Source: Vulcaniibacterium tengchongense (lineage in GTDB: Bacteria > Pseudomonadota > Gammaproteobacteria > Xanthomonadales > Xanthomonadaceae). From it: 64,000 bases of DNA. Below, in pieces: positions 51,559 through 60,740 of the stretch. The DNA is taken from positions 970,566 through 1,034,565 of the forward strand of contig NZ_RKQN01000001.1 in NCBI RefSeq assembly GCF_003814555.1, given 5' to 3'. The number at the start of each line of letters is the position of its first letter. Within the stretch, counting starts at the first letter, position 1. Position numbers and translations under genes: made by a program. The notes beneath the pieces are model-generated. The model saw only the letters and a program-made list of their open reading frames with translations. It had not been told where the DNA came from and did no database searches.

Positions 51559-53244
51559 TCAGTCGCCCTTGCCGAGCTGCTCGCGCAGCAGCGCGCCCAG
51601 CTTGGTGGTGCCGCTGGAGGCCTCGGCGGCCTGGCGGTTGTAGTCCGCCAGCGCCTCCTGCTGCTCGGCCTCGTCCTTGGCCTTGATCGACAGCTGCATC
51701 GCACGGCTCTTGCGGTCGGTGCCGATGATCTTGGCCTCGATCTCCTGGCCGACCTTCAGGTACTGCGAGGCGTCCTCGACGCGCTCCTTGGCGATGTCGC
51801 GCGCGGCGACGTAGCCTTCCACGCCGTTGTCCAGCTCGATCGTGGCGCCCTTGGCGTCGACTTCCTTGACCTTGCCCTTGACGATCGAACCCTTGCTGTT
51901 CGACGCCACGTACTGGCCCAGCGGATCCTGCTCGAGCTGCTTGACGCCGAGGCTGATGCGCTCGCGCTCCGGATCGACCGCCAGCACCACGGCTTCCAGC
52001 GTGTCGCCCTTCTTGTAGTTGCGGACCACGTCCTCGCCGGTGGTGTTCCAGCTCAGGTCGGACAGGTGCACCAGGCCGTCGATGCCGCCTTCCAGGCCGA
52101 TGAAGATGCCGAAGTCGGTGATCGACTTGATCTGGCCGGACACCTTGTCGCCCTTCTTGTGGATGGCCGCGAAGGTCTCCCACGGGTTGCTGGTGACCTG
52201 CTTCATGCCCAGCGAGATGCGGCGGCGCTCCTCGTCGACGTCCAGGACCATGACCTCGACCTCGTCGCCGACCTGGACGATCTTCGACGGGTTGACGTTC
52301 TTGTTGGTCCAGTCCATCTCCGAGACGTGCACCAGGCCTTCCACGCCCGGCTCGATCTCGACGAACGCGCCGTAGTCGGTGACGTTGGAGACCTTGCCGA
52401 ACACGCGGGTGTTGGCCGGGTAGCGGCGCGAGATGTTGTCCCACGGATCCTCGCCCAGCTGCTTCAGGCCGAGGCTGACGCGGTTGCGCTCGCGGTCGTA
52501 CTTGAGCACGCGCACTTCCAGCTCCTGGCCGACTTCCACCACCTCGGACGGATGGCGCACGCGCTTCCACGCCATGTCGGTGATGTGCAGCAGGCCGTCG
52601 ATGCCACCGAGGTCGACGAACGCGCCGTAGTCGGTGAGGTTCTTGACCACGCCCTTGAGGATCGCGCCTTCCTGCAGCTTCTCCATCAGCTGCTCGCGCT
52701 CGGCGCTGTACTCGCTTTCGACCACCGCGCGGCGGGAGACCACGATGTTGTTGCGCTTGCGGTCGAGCTTGATGAGCTTGAACTCCAGCTCCTTGCCCTC
52801 GAGGTACGCGGAGTCGCGGACCGGACGGACGTCGACCAGCGAGCCCGGCAGGAAGCCGCGCACGTCCTTGATGTCGACGGTGAAGCCGCCCTTGACCTTG
52901 CCGCTGATGCGGCCGGTGATGGTCTCGTTGTTCTCCAGCGCCTTCTCGAGCTCGTCCCACACCATCGCGCGCTTGGCCTTCTCGCGCGACAGGACGGTTT
53001 CGCCGAAGCCGTTCTCGATCGAGTCGAGCGCGACCTTGACTTCGTCGCCGATGCCCACGTCGATCTCGCCGGCTTCGTTCCGGAACTGTTCGATCGGCAC
53101 GATGCCTTCGGACTTCAGGCCGGCGTTGATCACCACCACGTCGCCGCGGACGTCCACGACGGTACCGGTGACGATCGAGCCCGGCTTCAGCTTGGCCAGG
53201 TTCTGCTGGCTCTGTTCGAACAGCTCGGCAAATGATTCGGTCAT
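51559..53244 (-). CDS. rpsA: 30S ribosomal protein S1
   Basis: A 561-residue RNA-binding protein that brings mRNA to the ribosome. Six S1 (OB) domains are repeated; for example [100 protein letters not shown] and [20 protein letters not shown]. The start at 53242-53244 has only an A/T-rich leader (GAGTATTTTTCA) and no good Shine-Dalgarno. This is as in rpsA of other bacteria, where S1 represses its own translation. Confidence 0.98.
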   Translation of the reverse strand: MTESFAELFEQSQQNLAKLKPGSIVTGTVVDVRGDVVVINAGLKSEGIVPIEQFRNEAGEIDVGIGDEVKVALDSIENGFGETVLSREKAKRAMVWDELEKALENNETITGRISGKVKGGFTVDIKDVRGFLPGSLVDVRPVRDSAYLEGKELEFKLIKLDRKRNNIVVSRRAVVESEYSAEREQLMEKLQEGAILKGVVKNLTDYGAFVDLGGIDGLLHITDMAWKRVRHPSEVVEVGQELEVRVLKYDRERNRVSLGLKQLGEDPWDNISRRYPANTRVFGKVSNVTDYGAFVEIEPGVEGLVHVSEMDWTNKNVNPSKIVQVGDEVEVMVLDVDEERRRISLGMKQVTSNPWETFAAIHKKGDKVSGQIKSITDFGIFIGLEGGIDGLVHLSDLSWNTTGEDVVRNYKKGDTLEAVVLAVDPERERISLGVKQLEQDPLGQYVASNSKGSIVKGKVKEVDAKGATIELDNGVEGYVAARDIAKERVEDASQYLKVGQEIEAKIIGTDRKSRAMQLSIKAKDEAEQQEALADYNRQAAEASSGTTKLGALLREQLGKGD

Positions 53245-53541
53245 TGAAAAATACTCGGTTGAACACACGGGCCGAGGTGTTGCGTCCGGCCCACCTGTTG
53301 GTCTGGCATGCGCCAGGGTTGATGGAAATCCGGCGCCTCGCGGCCCCGGGGCTTGCGCTTCTCTACTGCTGGCATCTTCCGGGCGTGCGCCCGGAGGGAA
53401 CCACCGCCGCCTGCGCACGAACGCGAAGGCTTGCGTGGGGACGGAGATCGAAAAGCGATGCGCCATGCCGGCCGCATCCCGTTCGAGCCCTCCCCGTCCT
53501 CCTGCCGCGGGAAGGCAGCCGGACGATCGCGGCGAACGCCG

Positions 53542-54228
53542 CTAGCGCCGGACCCACTGCAACACCCGCTCCACGACTTCGTCGATGCCCAGCCCGGTGG
53601 TGTCGATGTGGACGGCGTCTTCGGCCGGCCGCAACGGCGCCACCGCGCGCTGCGCATCGCGGGCGTCGCGGGCGAGAATCTCCCGCAGCAGACTGTCTAA
53701 AGTAACCGAAACCCCCTTGTCTTTCAACTGCTTATAGCGCCTTTCCGCGCGTTCCTCGGCGCTGGCGGTCAGGAACACCTTGTGGGGCGCGTCGGGGAAG
53801 ATCACCGTGCCCATGTCGCGGCCGTCGGCGACCAGGCCGGGCGGGCGGCGGAAGGCCCGTTGCCGGTCCTTGAGCGCGGCCCGCACCTCGGGGATGGCGG
53901 CGATCGCCGAGGCCGCCGCGCCGGCGGTCTCGGTGCGCAGCTCGTCGGTGGCGTCGAGGCCGTTGATCAGCACCCGCGGCTCGCCGGCGCCGTTCTCGCG
54001 GAACTCCACTTGGGTGTCGAAGGCGCAGCGGACCAGCGCCGAGGGATCGGCCAGGTCCAGGTCGGCCCAGCCGGCGGCGACGCCGACGGCGCGGTACAGG
54101 GCGCCGGAGTCGAGGTAATGCCAGCCCAGGCGGGCGGCGACCAGGCGGCTGACCGTGCCCTTGCCGGAGCCGGAGGGCCCGTCGATGGTCAAGACCGGGA
54201 CGAAAGGATGCGCGGACGGGCTGTTCAT
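53542..54228 (-). CDS. cmk: Cytidylate kinase
   Basis: A 228-residue enzyme that phosphorylates CMP and dCMP. P-loop [19 protein letters not shown], the CMP-binding insert including [36 protein letters not shown], and the C-terminal [18 protein letters not shown]. The start at 54226-54228 gives the standard N-terminus. Precedes rpsA by 297 bp on the same strand; the usual order cmk-rpsA-ihfB. Confidence 0.96.
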   Translation of the reverse strand: MNSPSAHPFVPVLTIDGPSGSGKGTVSRLVAARLGWHYLDSGALYRAVGVAAGWADLDLADPSALVRCAFDTQVEFRENGAGEPRVLINGLDATDELRTETAGAAASAIAAIPEVRAALKDRQRAFRRPPGLVADGRDMGTVIFPDAPHKVFLTASAEERAERRYKQLKDKGVSVTLDSLLREILARDARDAQRAVAPLRPAEDAVHIDTTGLGIDEVVERVLQWVRR

Positions 54229-54306
54229 CCGCGCATTATGCGGCAGCCGCCGGCGCTCCTGGCCCCGCCCGGGCCGGCCGCACCCGCCGGCCCGGGGCGC
54301 AAGCAC

Positions 54307-54336
54307 TTGATCAGCGGGGAATTTACCCGCTAGAAT
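54307..54336 (+). promoter_or_regulatory. Sigma-70-type promoter for rpmJ
   Basis: TTGATC (54307-54312) and TAGAAT (54331-54336) are separated by 18 bases. The rpmJ start is 44 bases after the -10 box. Confidence 0.7.
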
Positions 54337-54379
54337 CGCGGGCTTCGTTCGTCATCCATAATATCTGCCGAGGTCTGTC

Positions 54380-54505
54380 ATGAAGGTCCTGTCCTCCCTG
54401 AAGTCGGCGAAGGCCCGCCACCGCGACTGCAAGGTCGTGCGCCGCCGCGGCAAGGTCTTCGTGATCTGCAAGTCGAACCCCCGCTTCAAGGCGCGCCAGC
54501 GCTGA
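54380..54505 (+). CDS. rpmJ: 50S ribosomal protein L36, type B (zinc-free)
   Basis: A 41-residue ribosomal protein starting [17 protein letters not shown] and containing [20 protein letters not shown]. It lacks the CxxC...C..H zinc set of type-A L36; only Cys17 and Cys30 remain. It is the type-B form (like E. coli YkgO), often the only L36 in this bacterial group. It has its own promoter and terminator, so it is a single-gene unit. It is too short for many gene finders. Confidence 0.94.
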   Translation: MKVLSSLKSAKARHRDCKVVRRRGKVFVICKSNPRFKARQR

Positions 54506-54556
54506 GCGCCGGGCGCGATTCGCGCCGTGCAGTTCCGGGGTTCCCCCGGGCCGAAG

Positions 54557-54580
54557 AAGCCGCCGCGAGGCGGCTTTTTT
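54557..54580 (+). terminator. Terminator after rpmJ
   Basis: Eight-base stem AAGCCGCC (54557-54564) with GGCGGCTT (54569-54576), loop GCGA, followed by T6. Confidence 0.93.
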
Positions 54581-54687
54581 CGTTTCCACCGGCGGCCGCG
54601 CCCGCGGATGCGCGAAAACGTGACGGCGGCAAGCTGCCGGCGCGGCCGAGGCTGCGCTTACAATCGCGCCATCGCCAAGGGGGCCCC

Positions 54688-55026
54688 ATGAACACCACTC
54701 GCTTCGCCGTACCGTTGTGCGCGCTGCTCTTCGCCGCCTCGGGCCTGGCCTCGGCCCGGGCCGAAACGCTGCTGATCGAGCGGGTCCGCGAGGAAAACCC
54801 GGCGCAGTTGCCGACCCGCGGCCTGACCATGGCCCAGGTCGAGGCCCGCTACGGCGCGCCGAGCCAGAAGCTCGAGCCGCGCGGCGGGCAGAAGCGCCAG
54901 TGGCCGGCCATCCATCGCTGGGTGTATCCCGCCTTCACCGTGTACTTCGAGAAAAACAAGGTGATCGACGCGGTGGCCAACAAGGCCTCGGCCGGGGAGA
55001 TCGGGCCGAAGCCGCCGATCCGCTGA
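54688..55026 (+). CDS. Small secreted protein, BamE/OmlA-like motif
   Basis: A 112-residue protein with a signal peptide (AVPLCALLFAASGLASARA, cleaved before ETL). The mature part has MAQVEARYGAPSQKLEPRGG and HRWVYPAFTVYFEKNKVIDA. The pattern M-x2-V-x3-YG-x-P followed by W-x-Y-x-x-F-x-V-x-F is shared with small BamE/SmpA-like domains. I do not recognise a named family with certainty, and it is likely periplasmic. A TACAAT -10 (54659-54664) lies upstream. It precedes aguA by 122 bp. Confidence 0.78.
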   Translation: MNTTRFAVPLCALLFAASGLASARAETLLIERVREENPAQLPTRGLTMAQVEARYGAPSQKLEPRGGQKRQWPAIHRWVYPAFTVYFEKNKVIDAVANKASAGEIGPKPPIR

Positions 55027-55148
55027 ACGGACCGCGCGCCACCCGGGGCGGGTTTGCGCGACAATAGCCGGCTTCCGGGCTTTCGCCCGCTCGCCCTCCA
55101 CTGCCGCCGGCGCCCGCCGCCGCGGTCCGCACGAGAATCGCCCCGCCG

Positions 55149-56198
55149 ATGACCGAACGACTCCGCTTTCCCGCGGAATGGGAACCCCAATCCGCGGTCC
55201 TGATCGCTTGGCCGAACGCCGACACCGACTGGGCCGAACGGCTCGACCAGGTCGAGGAGACCTATATCGCCCTGGTCGCGGCGATCACCCGCTTCGAGGA
55301 CGCGGTGGTGGTGGTCGCCGACGAGGATGTCGAGGCCTATGCCCGCGCGCGGCTGTCCTCGGCCCGGATCGACATGGGCCGGGTGCGCTTCGTCGAGGCG
55401 CCCTACGACGACACCTGGCTGCGCGATTCCGGTCCGATCACCTTGCGCGACGGCAACGGCTTCCGCCTGCTCGATTTCCGCTTCACCGGCTGGGGCGGCA
55501 AGTTCGACGCCAGCCAGGACGATCTGCTGGTCGAACGCCTGCACGGGATGGGAATCTTCTCGAACAGTTCGCGGCAGGCCATTGATTTTGCTTTGGAAGG
55601 CGGCGCCATAGACACCGACGGGGCGGGCACCCTGCTGAGCACCTGGCGCTGCTTGCGCGAGCGCCATCCGGGCGCCGACCGCCCCGAGCTGAGCCGGCGC
55701 CTGGCCGAATGGCTGCGCCAGGACCGGGTGCTGTGGCTGGAGCACGGCTACCTGGAAGGTGACGACACCGACGCCCACGTCGACACCCTGGCCCGCTTCG
55801 CCGCGCCGGACGCCATCGTGTTCCAGGCCTGCGACGACCCGGCCGACTCGCATTACGCCGAGCTGGAGGCGATGGCCGCCGAGCTCGCCGCGCTGCGCAC
55901 CCGCGACGGCGAACCGTACCGGCTGTTCCCGCTGCCTTGGGCCAAGCCGATCCTCGATGGAGGCCGGCGCCTGGCGGCGAGCTACGCCAATTTCCTGATC
56001 GTCAACGGCGCGGTGCTGATGCCTGCCTACGGCGACGAGGCGGACGCGCGCGCGCAGGCGGTGCTGGCCGAGGCCTTCCCCGCCCGCGAGATCGTGCCGG
56101 TGCCGTGCCGGCCGCTGATCTGGCAGAACGGCAGCCTGCACTGCATCACCATGCAGCTGCCGGCCGGCCTGATCGAAACCGGCGCGGGCAAGGGATAA
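55149..56198 (+). CDS. aguA: Agmatine deiminase
   Basis: A 349-residue amidinotransferase-fold enzyme that turns agmatine into N-carbamoylputrescine and ammonia. It starts with FPAEWEPQSAVLIAWPNADT, and has DDTWLRDSGPITL, the LEGGAIDTDGAGTLL block, the histidine of DAHVDTLARF and the catalytic cysteine near 332 in NGSLHCITMQLPAG. The start is 138 bases before aguB is reached downstream. The product of this enzyme is the substrate of the next gene. Confidence 0.95.
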   Translation: MTERLRFPAEWEPQSAVLIAWPNADTDWAERLDQVEETYIALVAAITRFEDAVVVVADEDVEAYARARLSSARIDMGRVRFVEAPYDDTWLRDSGPITLRDGNGFRLLDFRFTGWGGKFDASQDDLLVERLHGMGIFSNSSRQAIDFALEGGAIDTDGAGTLLSTWRCLRERHPGADRPELSRRLAEWLRQDRVLWLEHGYLEGDDTDAHVDTLARFAAPDAIVFQACDDPADSHYAELEAMAAELAALRTRDGEPYRLFPLPWAKPILDGGRRLAASYANFLIVNGAVLMPAYGDEADARAQAVLAEAFPAREIVPVPCRPLIWQNGSLHCITMQLPAGLIETGAGKG

Positions 56199-56336
56199 CC
56201 GCGGCGGGAGAGGACGGGCGCGCGCGCCCGTTCGCCGTCCTGCCCTCCCGTTCCCGCCCCGGGGCCGTCACCGCGGCCGGCCTACAATTTCGTCCCCTGC
56301 CGGCGTCGAGCGCCGGCCCGCACCCACGGAATCGCG

Positions 56337-57224
56337 ATGAAGAAGACCACCCTGCCCGTCGCCCTGATCCAGGAGCGCAACCACGGCGACGCCGAGGCCA
56401 ACCTGGCGGTGATCGAACAGCGCGTCGGCGAGGCGGCCCGGCGCGGAGCCAAGCTGGTGCTGCTGCAGGAGCTGCACAACGGCCCGTATTTCTGCCAACA
56501 CGAGGCGGTGTGCGAGTTCGACCTGGCCGAGCCGATTCCCGGCCCGAGCACCGAACGCCTGGGACGGCTGGCCAGGCAGCACAACCTGGTGCTGGTCGGC
56601 TCGCTGTTCGAGAAGCGCGCGATCGGGCTCTACCACAACACCGCGGTGGTGTTCGAGAACGACGGCTCGATCGCCGGCAAGTACCGCAAGATGCACATTC
56701 CGGACGACCCGGGCTTCTACGAGAAGTTCTACTTCACCCCGGGCGACCTGGGCTTCGAGCCGGTCGACACCTCGGTCGGCCGGCTGGGCGTCATGGTGTG
56801 CTGGGACCAGTGGTATCCGGAAGGCGCGCGGCTGATGGCCTTGGCCGGCGCGGAGCTGCTGCTGTACCCGACGGCGATCGGCTGGGACCCGGGGGACGAG
56901 CAGGCCGAGAAGGACCGCCAGCGCGATGCCTGGATCCTCAGCCATCGCGGCCATGCGGTGGCCAACGGGCTGCCGGTGCTGAGCTGCAACCGGGTCGGCC
57001 ACGAGCCCTCGCCGCTGGGCACCGCCGGCATCCGGTTCTGGGGCAGCAGCCATGTGCTGGGCCCGCAGGGCGAGTTCCTGGCCGAGGCGGGCACCGACGA
57101 GCCCGAGATCCTGATGGCGGACGTCGACCTGGAACGCAGCGAACACGTGCGGCGGATCTGGCCGTTCCTGCGCGACCGGCGGATCGACGCTTACGGGGAC
57201 CTGCTCAAGCGCTACCGCGATTGA
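56337..57224 (+). CDS. aguB: N-carbamoylputrescine amidase
   Basis: A 295-residue nitrilase-superfamily enzyme that hydrolyses N-carbamoylputrescine to putrescine, carbon dioxide and ammonia. Its catalytic triad is Glu45 (VLLQELHNGPYF), Lys118 (KYRKMHIPDDP) and Cys155 (VMVCWDQWYPEGARLMALAG). The block GFYEKFYFTPGD and the C-terminal RIWPFLRDRRIDAYGDLLKR fit this subgroup. A TACAAT -10 (56283-56288) precedes it. With aguA it makes the arginine decarboxylase branch to putrescine. Confidence 0.96.
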   Translation: MKKTTLPVALIQERNHGDAEANLAVIEQRVGEAARRGAKLVLLQELHNGPYFCQHEAVCEFDLAEPIPGPSTERLGRLARQHNLVLVGSLFEKRAIGLYHNTAVVFENDGSIAGKYRKMHIPDDPGFYEKFYFTPGDLGFEPVDTSVGRLGVMVCWDQWYPEGARLMALAGAELLLYPTAIGWDPGDEQAEKDRQRDAWILSHRGHAVANGLPVLSCNRVGHEPSPLGTAGIRFWGSSHVLGPQGEFLAEAGTDEPEILMADVDLERSEHVRRIWPFLRDRRIDAYGDLLKRYRD

Positions 57225-57539
57225 GCCGCGGGCCCTCAGGCAACCCGGAACGCCGAGGCCGGGCGCGGGCGATAACCCCTCCGCCGCGTGCGCCTGGAGC
57301 GGCCGCCTGCGCATGCGCCGAGCGATTTCGAGGCTCGGCCGGCGCCCTTTCGACTCAATGGCTTGCACGCCATTCGGCTCCCTCCTTCGCGGAAGATGAA
57401 GGCAAGCGCCTGATTTCCGGTTACGACGCACTTCGATGCGAGCACGCACAACCGCCGCATCAGTGCCTTGCGCATCTTCCTGGCTTCGAGCCTTCTATTC
57501 GCCCGACCAAGACCGTGGCGACGAACGGCGGCACCTGAC
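57225..57539. other. Gene-free stretch before the TetR gene
   Basis: 315 bases between aguB and the TetR operator. The sequence is less GC-rich than its surroundings between about 57380 and 57480. I see no gene, RNA or repeat in it. Confidence 0.45.
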
Positions 57540-57556
57540 CGAACGGTCGTGCTAAT
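57540..57556. promoter_or_regulatory. Operator, copy 1 (CGAACGGTCGTGCTAAT)
   Basis: A 17-base element ending nine bases before the TetR start codon. Its exact reverse complement lies at 58221-58237, before the hydrolase. Confidence 0.82.
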
Positions 57557-57565
57557 CTGTACCGC

Positions 57566-58177
57566 ATGTCCACCCTGACCGCCACCGGCAAAGGCGCCGC
57601 CACCCGCGAGGCGATCATCGACCGCGCCTACGGCATCGCCCGCTCCGCCGGTCTGGAGGGGTTGTCGATCGGACCGCTGGCGCAGGCGGTCGGCATGTCG
57701 AAGAGCGGCGTGTTCGCCCATTTCGGTTCGCGCGAGGAACTGCAGCTGGCCGTGCTCGACGCCGCGGCCGAGCGTTTCGTCGCCCACGTGCTGCATCCGG
57801 CGTTGCGGCAACCGCGCGGGTTGCCGCGGCTGCGCGCGATCATGGAAGGCTGGTTCGATTGGGGCCGCCAGTCGGAAGGCGGCTGCGTGTTGCTCGGGGC
57901 GGTCAGCGAGTACGACGACCGTCCCGGCCCGCAGCGCGAGCGCGTGCTGCAGCAGCAGCGGCAATGGCGCGAGCAACTGGCGCGGGCGACGCGCCTGGCG
58001 ATCGACACCGGCGAGCTCGCTGCCGATACCGATCCGGCGCAGCTGGCCTTCGAACTGTACGGCCTGGCACTGGGCGTGCACCACGACGCGGGCCTGTTCG
58101 GTTTCGACGCCGCCGCCGAGCGCGGCCGCCGCGCGCTCGAGCGCCTGTTCCGCGCCTACGCCCCGACCGCTTCCTGA
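57566..58177 (+). CDS. TetR-family repressor of the downstream hydrolase
   Basis: A 203-residue TetR protein. The helix-turn-helix is RSAGLEGLSIGPLAQAVGMS with KSGVFAHFGSREELQLAVLD. The C-terminal domain has GGCVLLGAVSEYDDRPGPQR and ALGVHHDAGLFGFDAAAERG. The ATG at 57566 follows operator copy 1 by nine bases. The same element in reverse orientation precedes the hydrolase, so it very probably represses itself and the hydrolase. The ligand is unknown, perhaps a substrate of the hydrolase. Confidence 0.9.
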   Translation: MSTLTATGKGAATREAIIDRAYGIARSAGLEGLSIGPLAQAVGMSKSGVFAHFGSREELQLAVLDAAAERFVAHVLHPALRQPRGLPRLRAIMEGWFDWGRQSEGGCVLLGAVSEYDDRPGPQRERVLQQQRQWREQLARATRLAIDTGELAADTDPAQLAFELYGLALGVHHDAGLFGFDAAAERGRRALERLFRAYAPTAS

Positions 58178-58220
58178 TTCTTCGCCCGAGGCCGCTGCCG
58201 TGTATCCACTGATCGCGAAA

Positions 58221-58237
58221 ATTAGCACGACCGTTCG
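58221..58237. promoter_or_regulatory. Operator, copy 2 (ATTAGCACGACCGTTCG)
   Basis: Exact reverse complement of 57540-57556. The core ACGA-CCGT-TCGT is palindromic. It ends seven bases before the hydrolase ATG at 58245. Confidence 0.82.
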
Positions 58238-58244
58238 TAAAGTC

Positions 58245-59126
58245 ATGATGCTGTACGGATTGCGCCTGGGTTTCGCGGTCGGCGGCCGGATCGCTCCGGA
58301 CGCGGCGCTGCGTCGCGCCGCGCGGCTGTTCTGCACGCCGCTGCCGAGCACCCGGCGGCGCGCCCTCGCCGCGCCGCTCGCCGATGCCCGCGTCGACGAA
58401 GTCGAGATCGACGGGCGGCGCATCGTCGCCTACGTCTGGGGCGAGCCGGGGCGGCAGCCGTACGTGCTGTTCGCGCATGGCTGGTCCAGCCACGGCACCC
58501 GGGTCGCGGCCTGGGTGCCGGCGCTGCGCGAGGCCGGCTATGCCGTGGTCGCGTTCGACCAACCCGCGCATGGGCGCAGCCCGGGACACCTGGCCACCCT
58601 GCCCGACTTCGTCCGCCACCTGCTCGCGGTCGGCGCGCACTACGGCCCGGCCGCCGCGGCGATCGGCCATTCGCTCGGCGGCGCCGCGACCGCGGTGGCG
58701 CTGGCGCGCGGGCTGCAGGCCGGGCGCGCGGTGCTGATCGCCCCGGCCGCCGACCCGGTCGCCGCGGCCGAGCGGTTCGCCGGCTTCATGTGGATCGGCG
58801 CGCCTCTGCGCCGGCGCATGCTGGCCTACTTCGAATCGCTGATCGGTTTCGGCTTCGACGAACTGCAGGCGCACCGCAATGCGCCGCGGATCGGCCGCCC
58901 GGCGCTGATCGTGCACGACCTGGAGGACCGCGAAGTGCCGTGGGCCGAGGGCGAGCGCTACGCCCGCTTCTGGCCGCAGGCACGGCTGATCAGCACGCGC
59001 GGCCTGGGTCACAACCGCATCGCCGACGACGCGACGGTGATCGCGGCGACGCTGCGCTTCCTGCGCGGCGAATGCGTCGGCGAGCGGGTGGTGTCGAGCC
59101 CGAACCTGCCGTACGGCATCGCCTAG
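58245..59126 (+). CDS. Alpha/beta hydrolase
   Basis: A 293-residue hydrolase. VLFAHGWSSHGTRVAAWVPA is the oxyanion block, and GHSLGGAATAVALARG the nucleophile elbow. The acid is in LIVHDLEDREVPWAEGE, and the histidine in GLGHNRIADDATVI. The frame opens at a GTG at 58200, but the operator at 58221-58237 lies in that extension and the ATG at 58245 follows it, so I start there. It may have a short N-terminal hydrophobic stretch. The substrate is unknown; linked to the TetR gene upstream. Confidence 0.88.
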   Translation: MMLYGLRLGFAVGGRIAPDAALRRAARLFCTPLPSTRRRALAAPLADARVDEVEIDGRRIVAYVWGEPGRQPYVLFAHGWSSHGTRVAAWVPALREAGYAVVAFDQPAHGRSPGHLATLPDFVRHLLAVGAHYGPAAAAIGHSLGGAATAVALARGLQAGRAVLIAPAADPVAAAERFAGFMWIGAPLRRRMLAYFESLIGFGFDELQAHRNAPRIGRPALIVHDLEDREVPWAEGERYARFWPQARLISTRGLGHNRIADDATVIAATLRFLRGECVGERVVSSPNLPYGIA

Positions 59127-59393
59127 CCGATCGGCCGCGCGTCGCGGTCCGCGCCATCGCCGTCGCGGCCCGCCGGACGCGCATACCCTTCCGCGGCGGG
59201 GCGGCGCGCATCGCCTGCCGGATCGCGTTGGCGCCGCGAGCCGGCGCCGCGCGGCGGTCCGCGCCGCAACCCCGGCGTGGCGCACGCGGTTCGATCCGGT
59301 TCCGGACGCGATGCATGCGGGCGGTCTCCGGTTTGCCGCCCGCACGGGCAGCCTCTATCCTGCCTGCCTTTCCGCGCGCCCCCACGCCTGCGA

Positions 59394-60611
59394 ATGAACG
59401 AAATGACGTCCCCTGGCCTGCTCGGCCAGCCCCATGCGATCGTCGAACGCGACGGCGTGCGCTACACCCTGCTCGGCACCGCGCACGTGTCGCAGGCCAG
59501 CGTCGAGGCGGTGCGCGACGCGATCGGCAGCGGCGCCTACGACGCGGTCGCGGTCGAGCTCGACCCGCAGCGTCTGCAGGCGCTGACCGATCCGGACGCG
59601 CTGTCCCGGCTCGACCTGATCCAGGTGCTGCGCACCGGCAAGACCGCGTTGTTCGCCGCCAACCTCGCGCTCGCCGCGTACCAGCGCCGCCTGGCCGAGC
59701 AGCTCGGCATCGAGCCCGGCGCCGAACTCAAGCGCGCCGTGCTCGAGGCCCGCCAGCGCGACCTGCCGGTGCACCTGATCGACCGCGACGTGGGCCTGAC
59801 CTTCAAGCGCGCCTCGAGCCGCCTCGGCTGGTGGGGCCGGGCCAAGCTCGGCGGCGGCCTGCTGGCGGCGCTGTTCGTCGACGAGAAGGTCGGCGAGGAC
59901 GAGATCGAGAAGCTCAAGCAGGGCGACCTGCTCGAATCCAGCTTCGGCGAGTTCGCCAGCGACAGCCCGACGCTGTACGAGACGGTGATCGCCGAGCGCG
60001 ACCGCTACATGGCGGCGCGGCTGCGCGAGGCCGGCGCGGAAAGCCGCGGCGAGGCGCGCGAGGTGCTGGCGGTGGTCGGCGCCGGGCACCTGCAGGGGCT
60101 GGCGCGCCACCTGCGCGAGGAGACGCGCGCGCCGCAGGCGATCCGCGAGGAGTTGGAAGCGCTGCCGAAGAAGAGCGAGGTGCCCTGGTTCACCCTCCTG
60201 CTGGCGCTGTTCGTGCTCGGCGGCTTCGCCTGGGGGTTCTGGCGCGGCGGCCTCGACGTGGGCTCGGACCTGCTGCTGCAATGGGTGCTGGCCACCGGCG
60301 TGCTCGGCGCGATCGGCTGCGCGATCGCCGGCGGCCATCCGCTCAGCATCCTGGTGGCGTTCGTCGCCTCGCCGGTCACGCCGCTGCATCCGGCGCTGGC
60401 CTCGGGCACGCTCAGCGCGCTCACCGAGGCCTGGCTGCGCAAGCCGACCTATGCCGACTTCATGGCGCTGCGCGACGACGTGCAGACGCTGCGCGGCTGG
60501 TGGCGCAATCGCGTCGCCCGCGTGCTGCTGAACTTCTTCCTGACCAGCCTCGGCACCGCCATCGGCGTGTGGACCGGCGGCGCGCGGATGATCTGGCGGC
60601 TGTTCGGCTGA
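59394..60611 (+). CDS. TraB/GumN family membrane protein
   Basis: A 405-residue protein of the TraB (pheromone-shutdown) family. The N-terminal domain opens YTLLGTAHVSQASVEAVRDAI and has VAVELDPQRLQAL, the PVHLIDRDVGLTFKRA block and VVGAGHLQGLARHL, which give the conserved GxxH and two acids of a metallohydrolase-like fold. Four membrane helices follow near the C-terminus (from FTLLLALFVLGGFAWGF to FLTSLGTAIGVWTGG). The gene stands alone. The function of bacterial members is unknown, beyond the related Enterococcus and archaeal proteins. Confidence 0.9.
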   Translation: MNEMTSPGLLGQPHAIVERDGVRYTLLGTAHVSQASVEAVRDAIGSGAYDAVAVELDPQRLQALTDPDALSRLDLIQVLRTGKTALFAANLALAAYQRRLAEQLGIEPGAELKRAVLEARQRDLPVHLIDRDVGLTFKRASSRLGWWGRAKLGGGLLAALFVDEKVGEDEIEKLKQGDLLESSFGEFASDSPTLYETVIAERDRYMAARLREAGAESRGEAREVLAVVGAGHLQGLARHLREETRAPQAIREELEALPKKSEVPWFTLLLALFVLGGFAWGFWRGGLDVGSDLLLQWVLATGVLGAIGCAIAGGHPLSILVAFVASPVTPLHPALASGTLSALTEAWLRKPTYADFMALRDDVQTLRGWWRNRVARVLLNFFLTSLGTAIGVWTGGARMIWRLFG

Positions 60612-60704
60612 CGGCCGCGCCTCCCGGCGACGGGAAGGCGCCGGGCGCGGTCGAGAAAGGAACGCGCCGGGCGCGCCACCGCCCTCGCCGGCTGCGCGGC
60701 CGTG

Positions 60705-60730
60705 TCCCTCTCCCGCTTGCGGGAGAGGGA
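60705..60730. repeat. Palindrome TCCCTCTCCCGC-TT-GCGGGAGAGGGA
   Basis: Perfect 12-bp stem with a two-base loop, between convergent traB-like and RND genes. The same family as 29009-29028 and 45746-45764. No T-run follows, so it is a repeat rather than an ordinary terminator. Confidence 0.8.
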
Positions 60731-60740
60731 GCCGTCGCGA

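Noticed and set aside
57236-57540. Gene remnant in the gap before the TetR gene
   Set aside because: A small drop in GC was noticed, but no frame gives a recognisable peptide.
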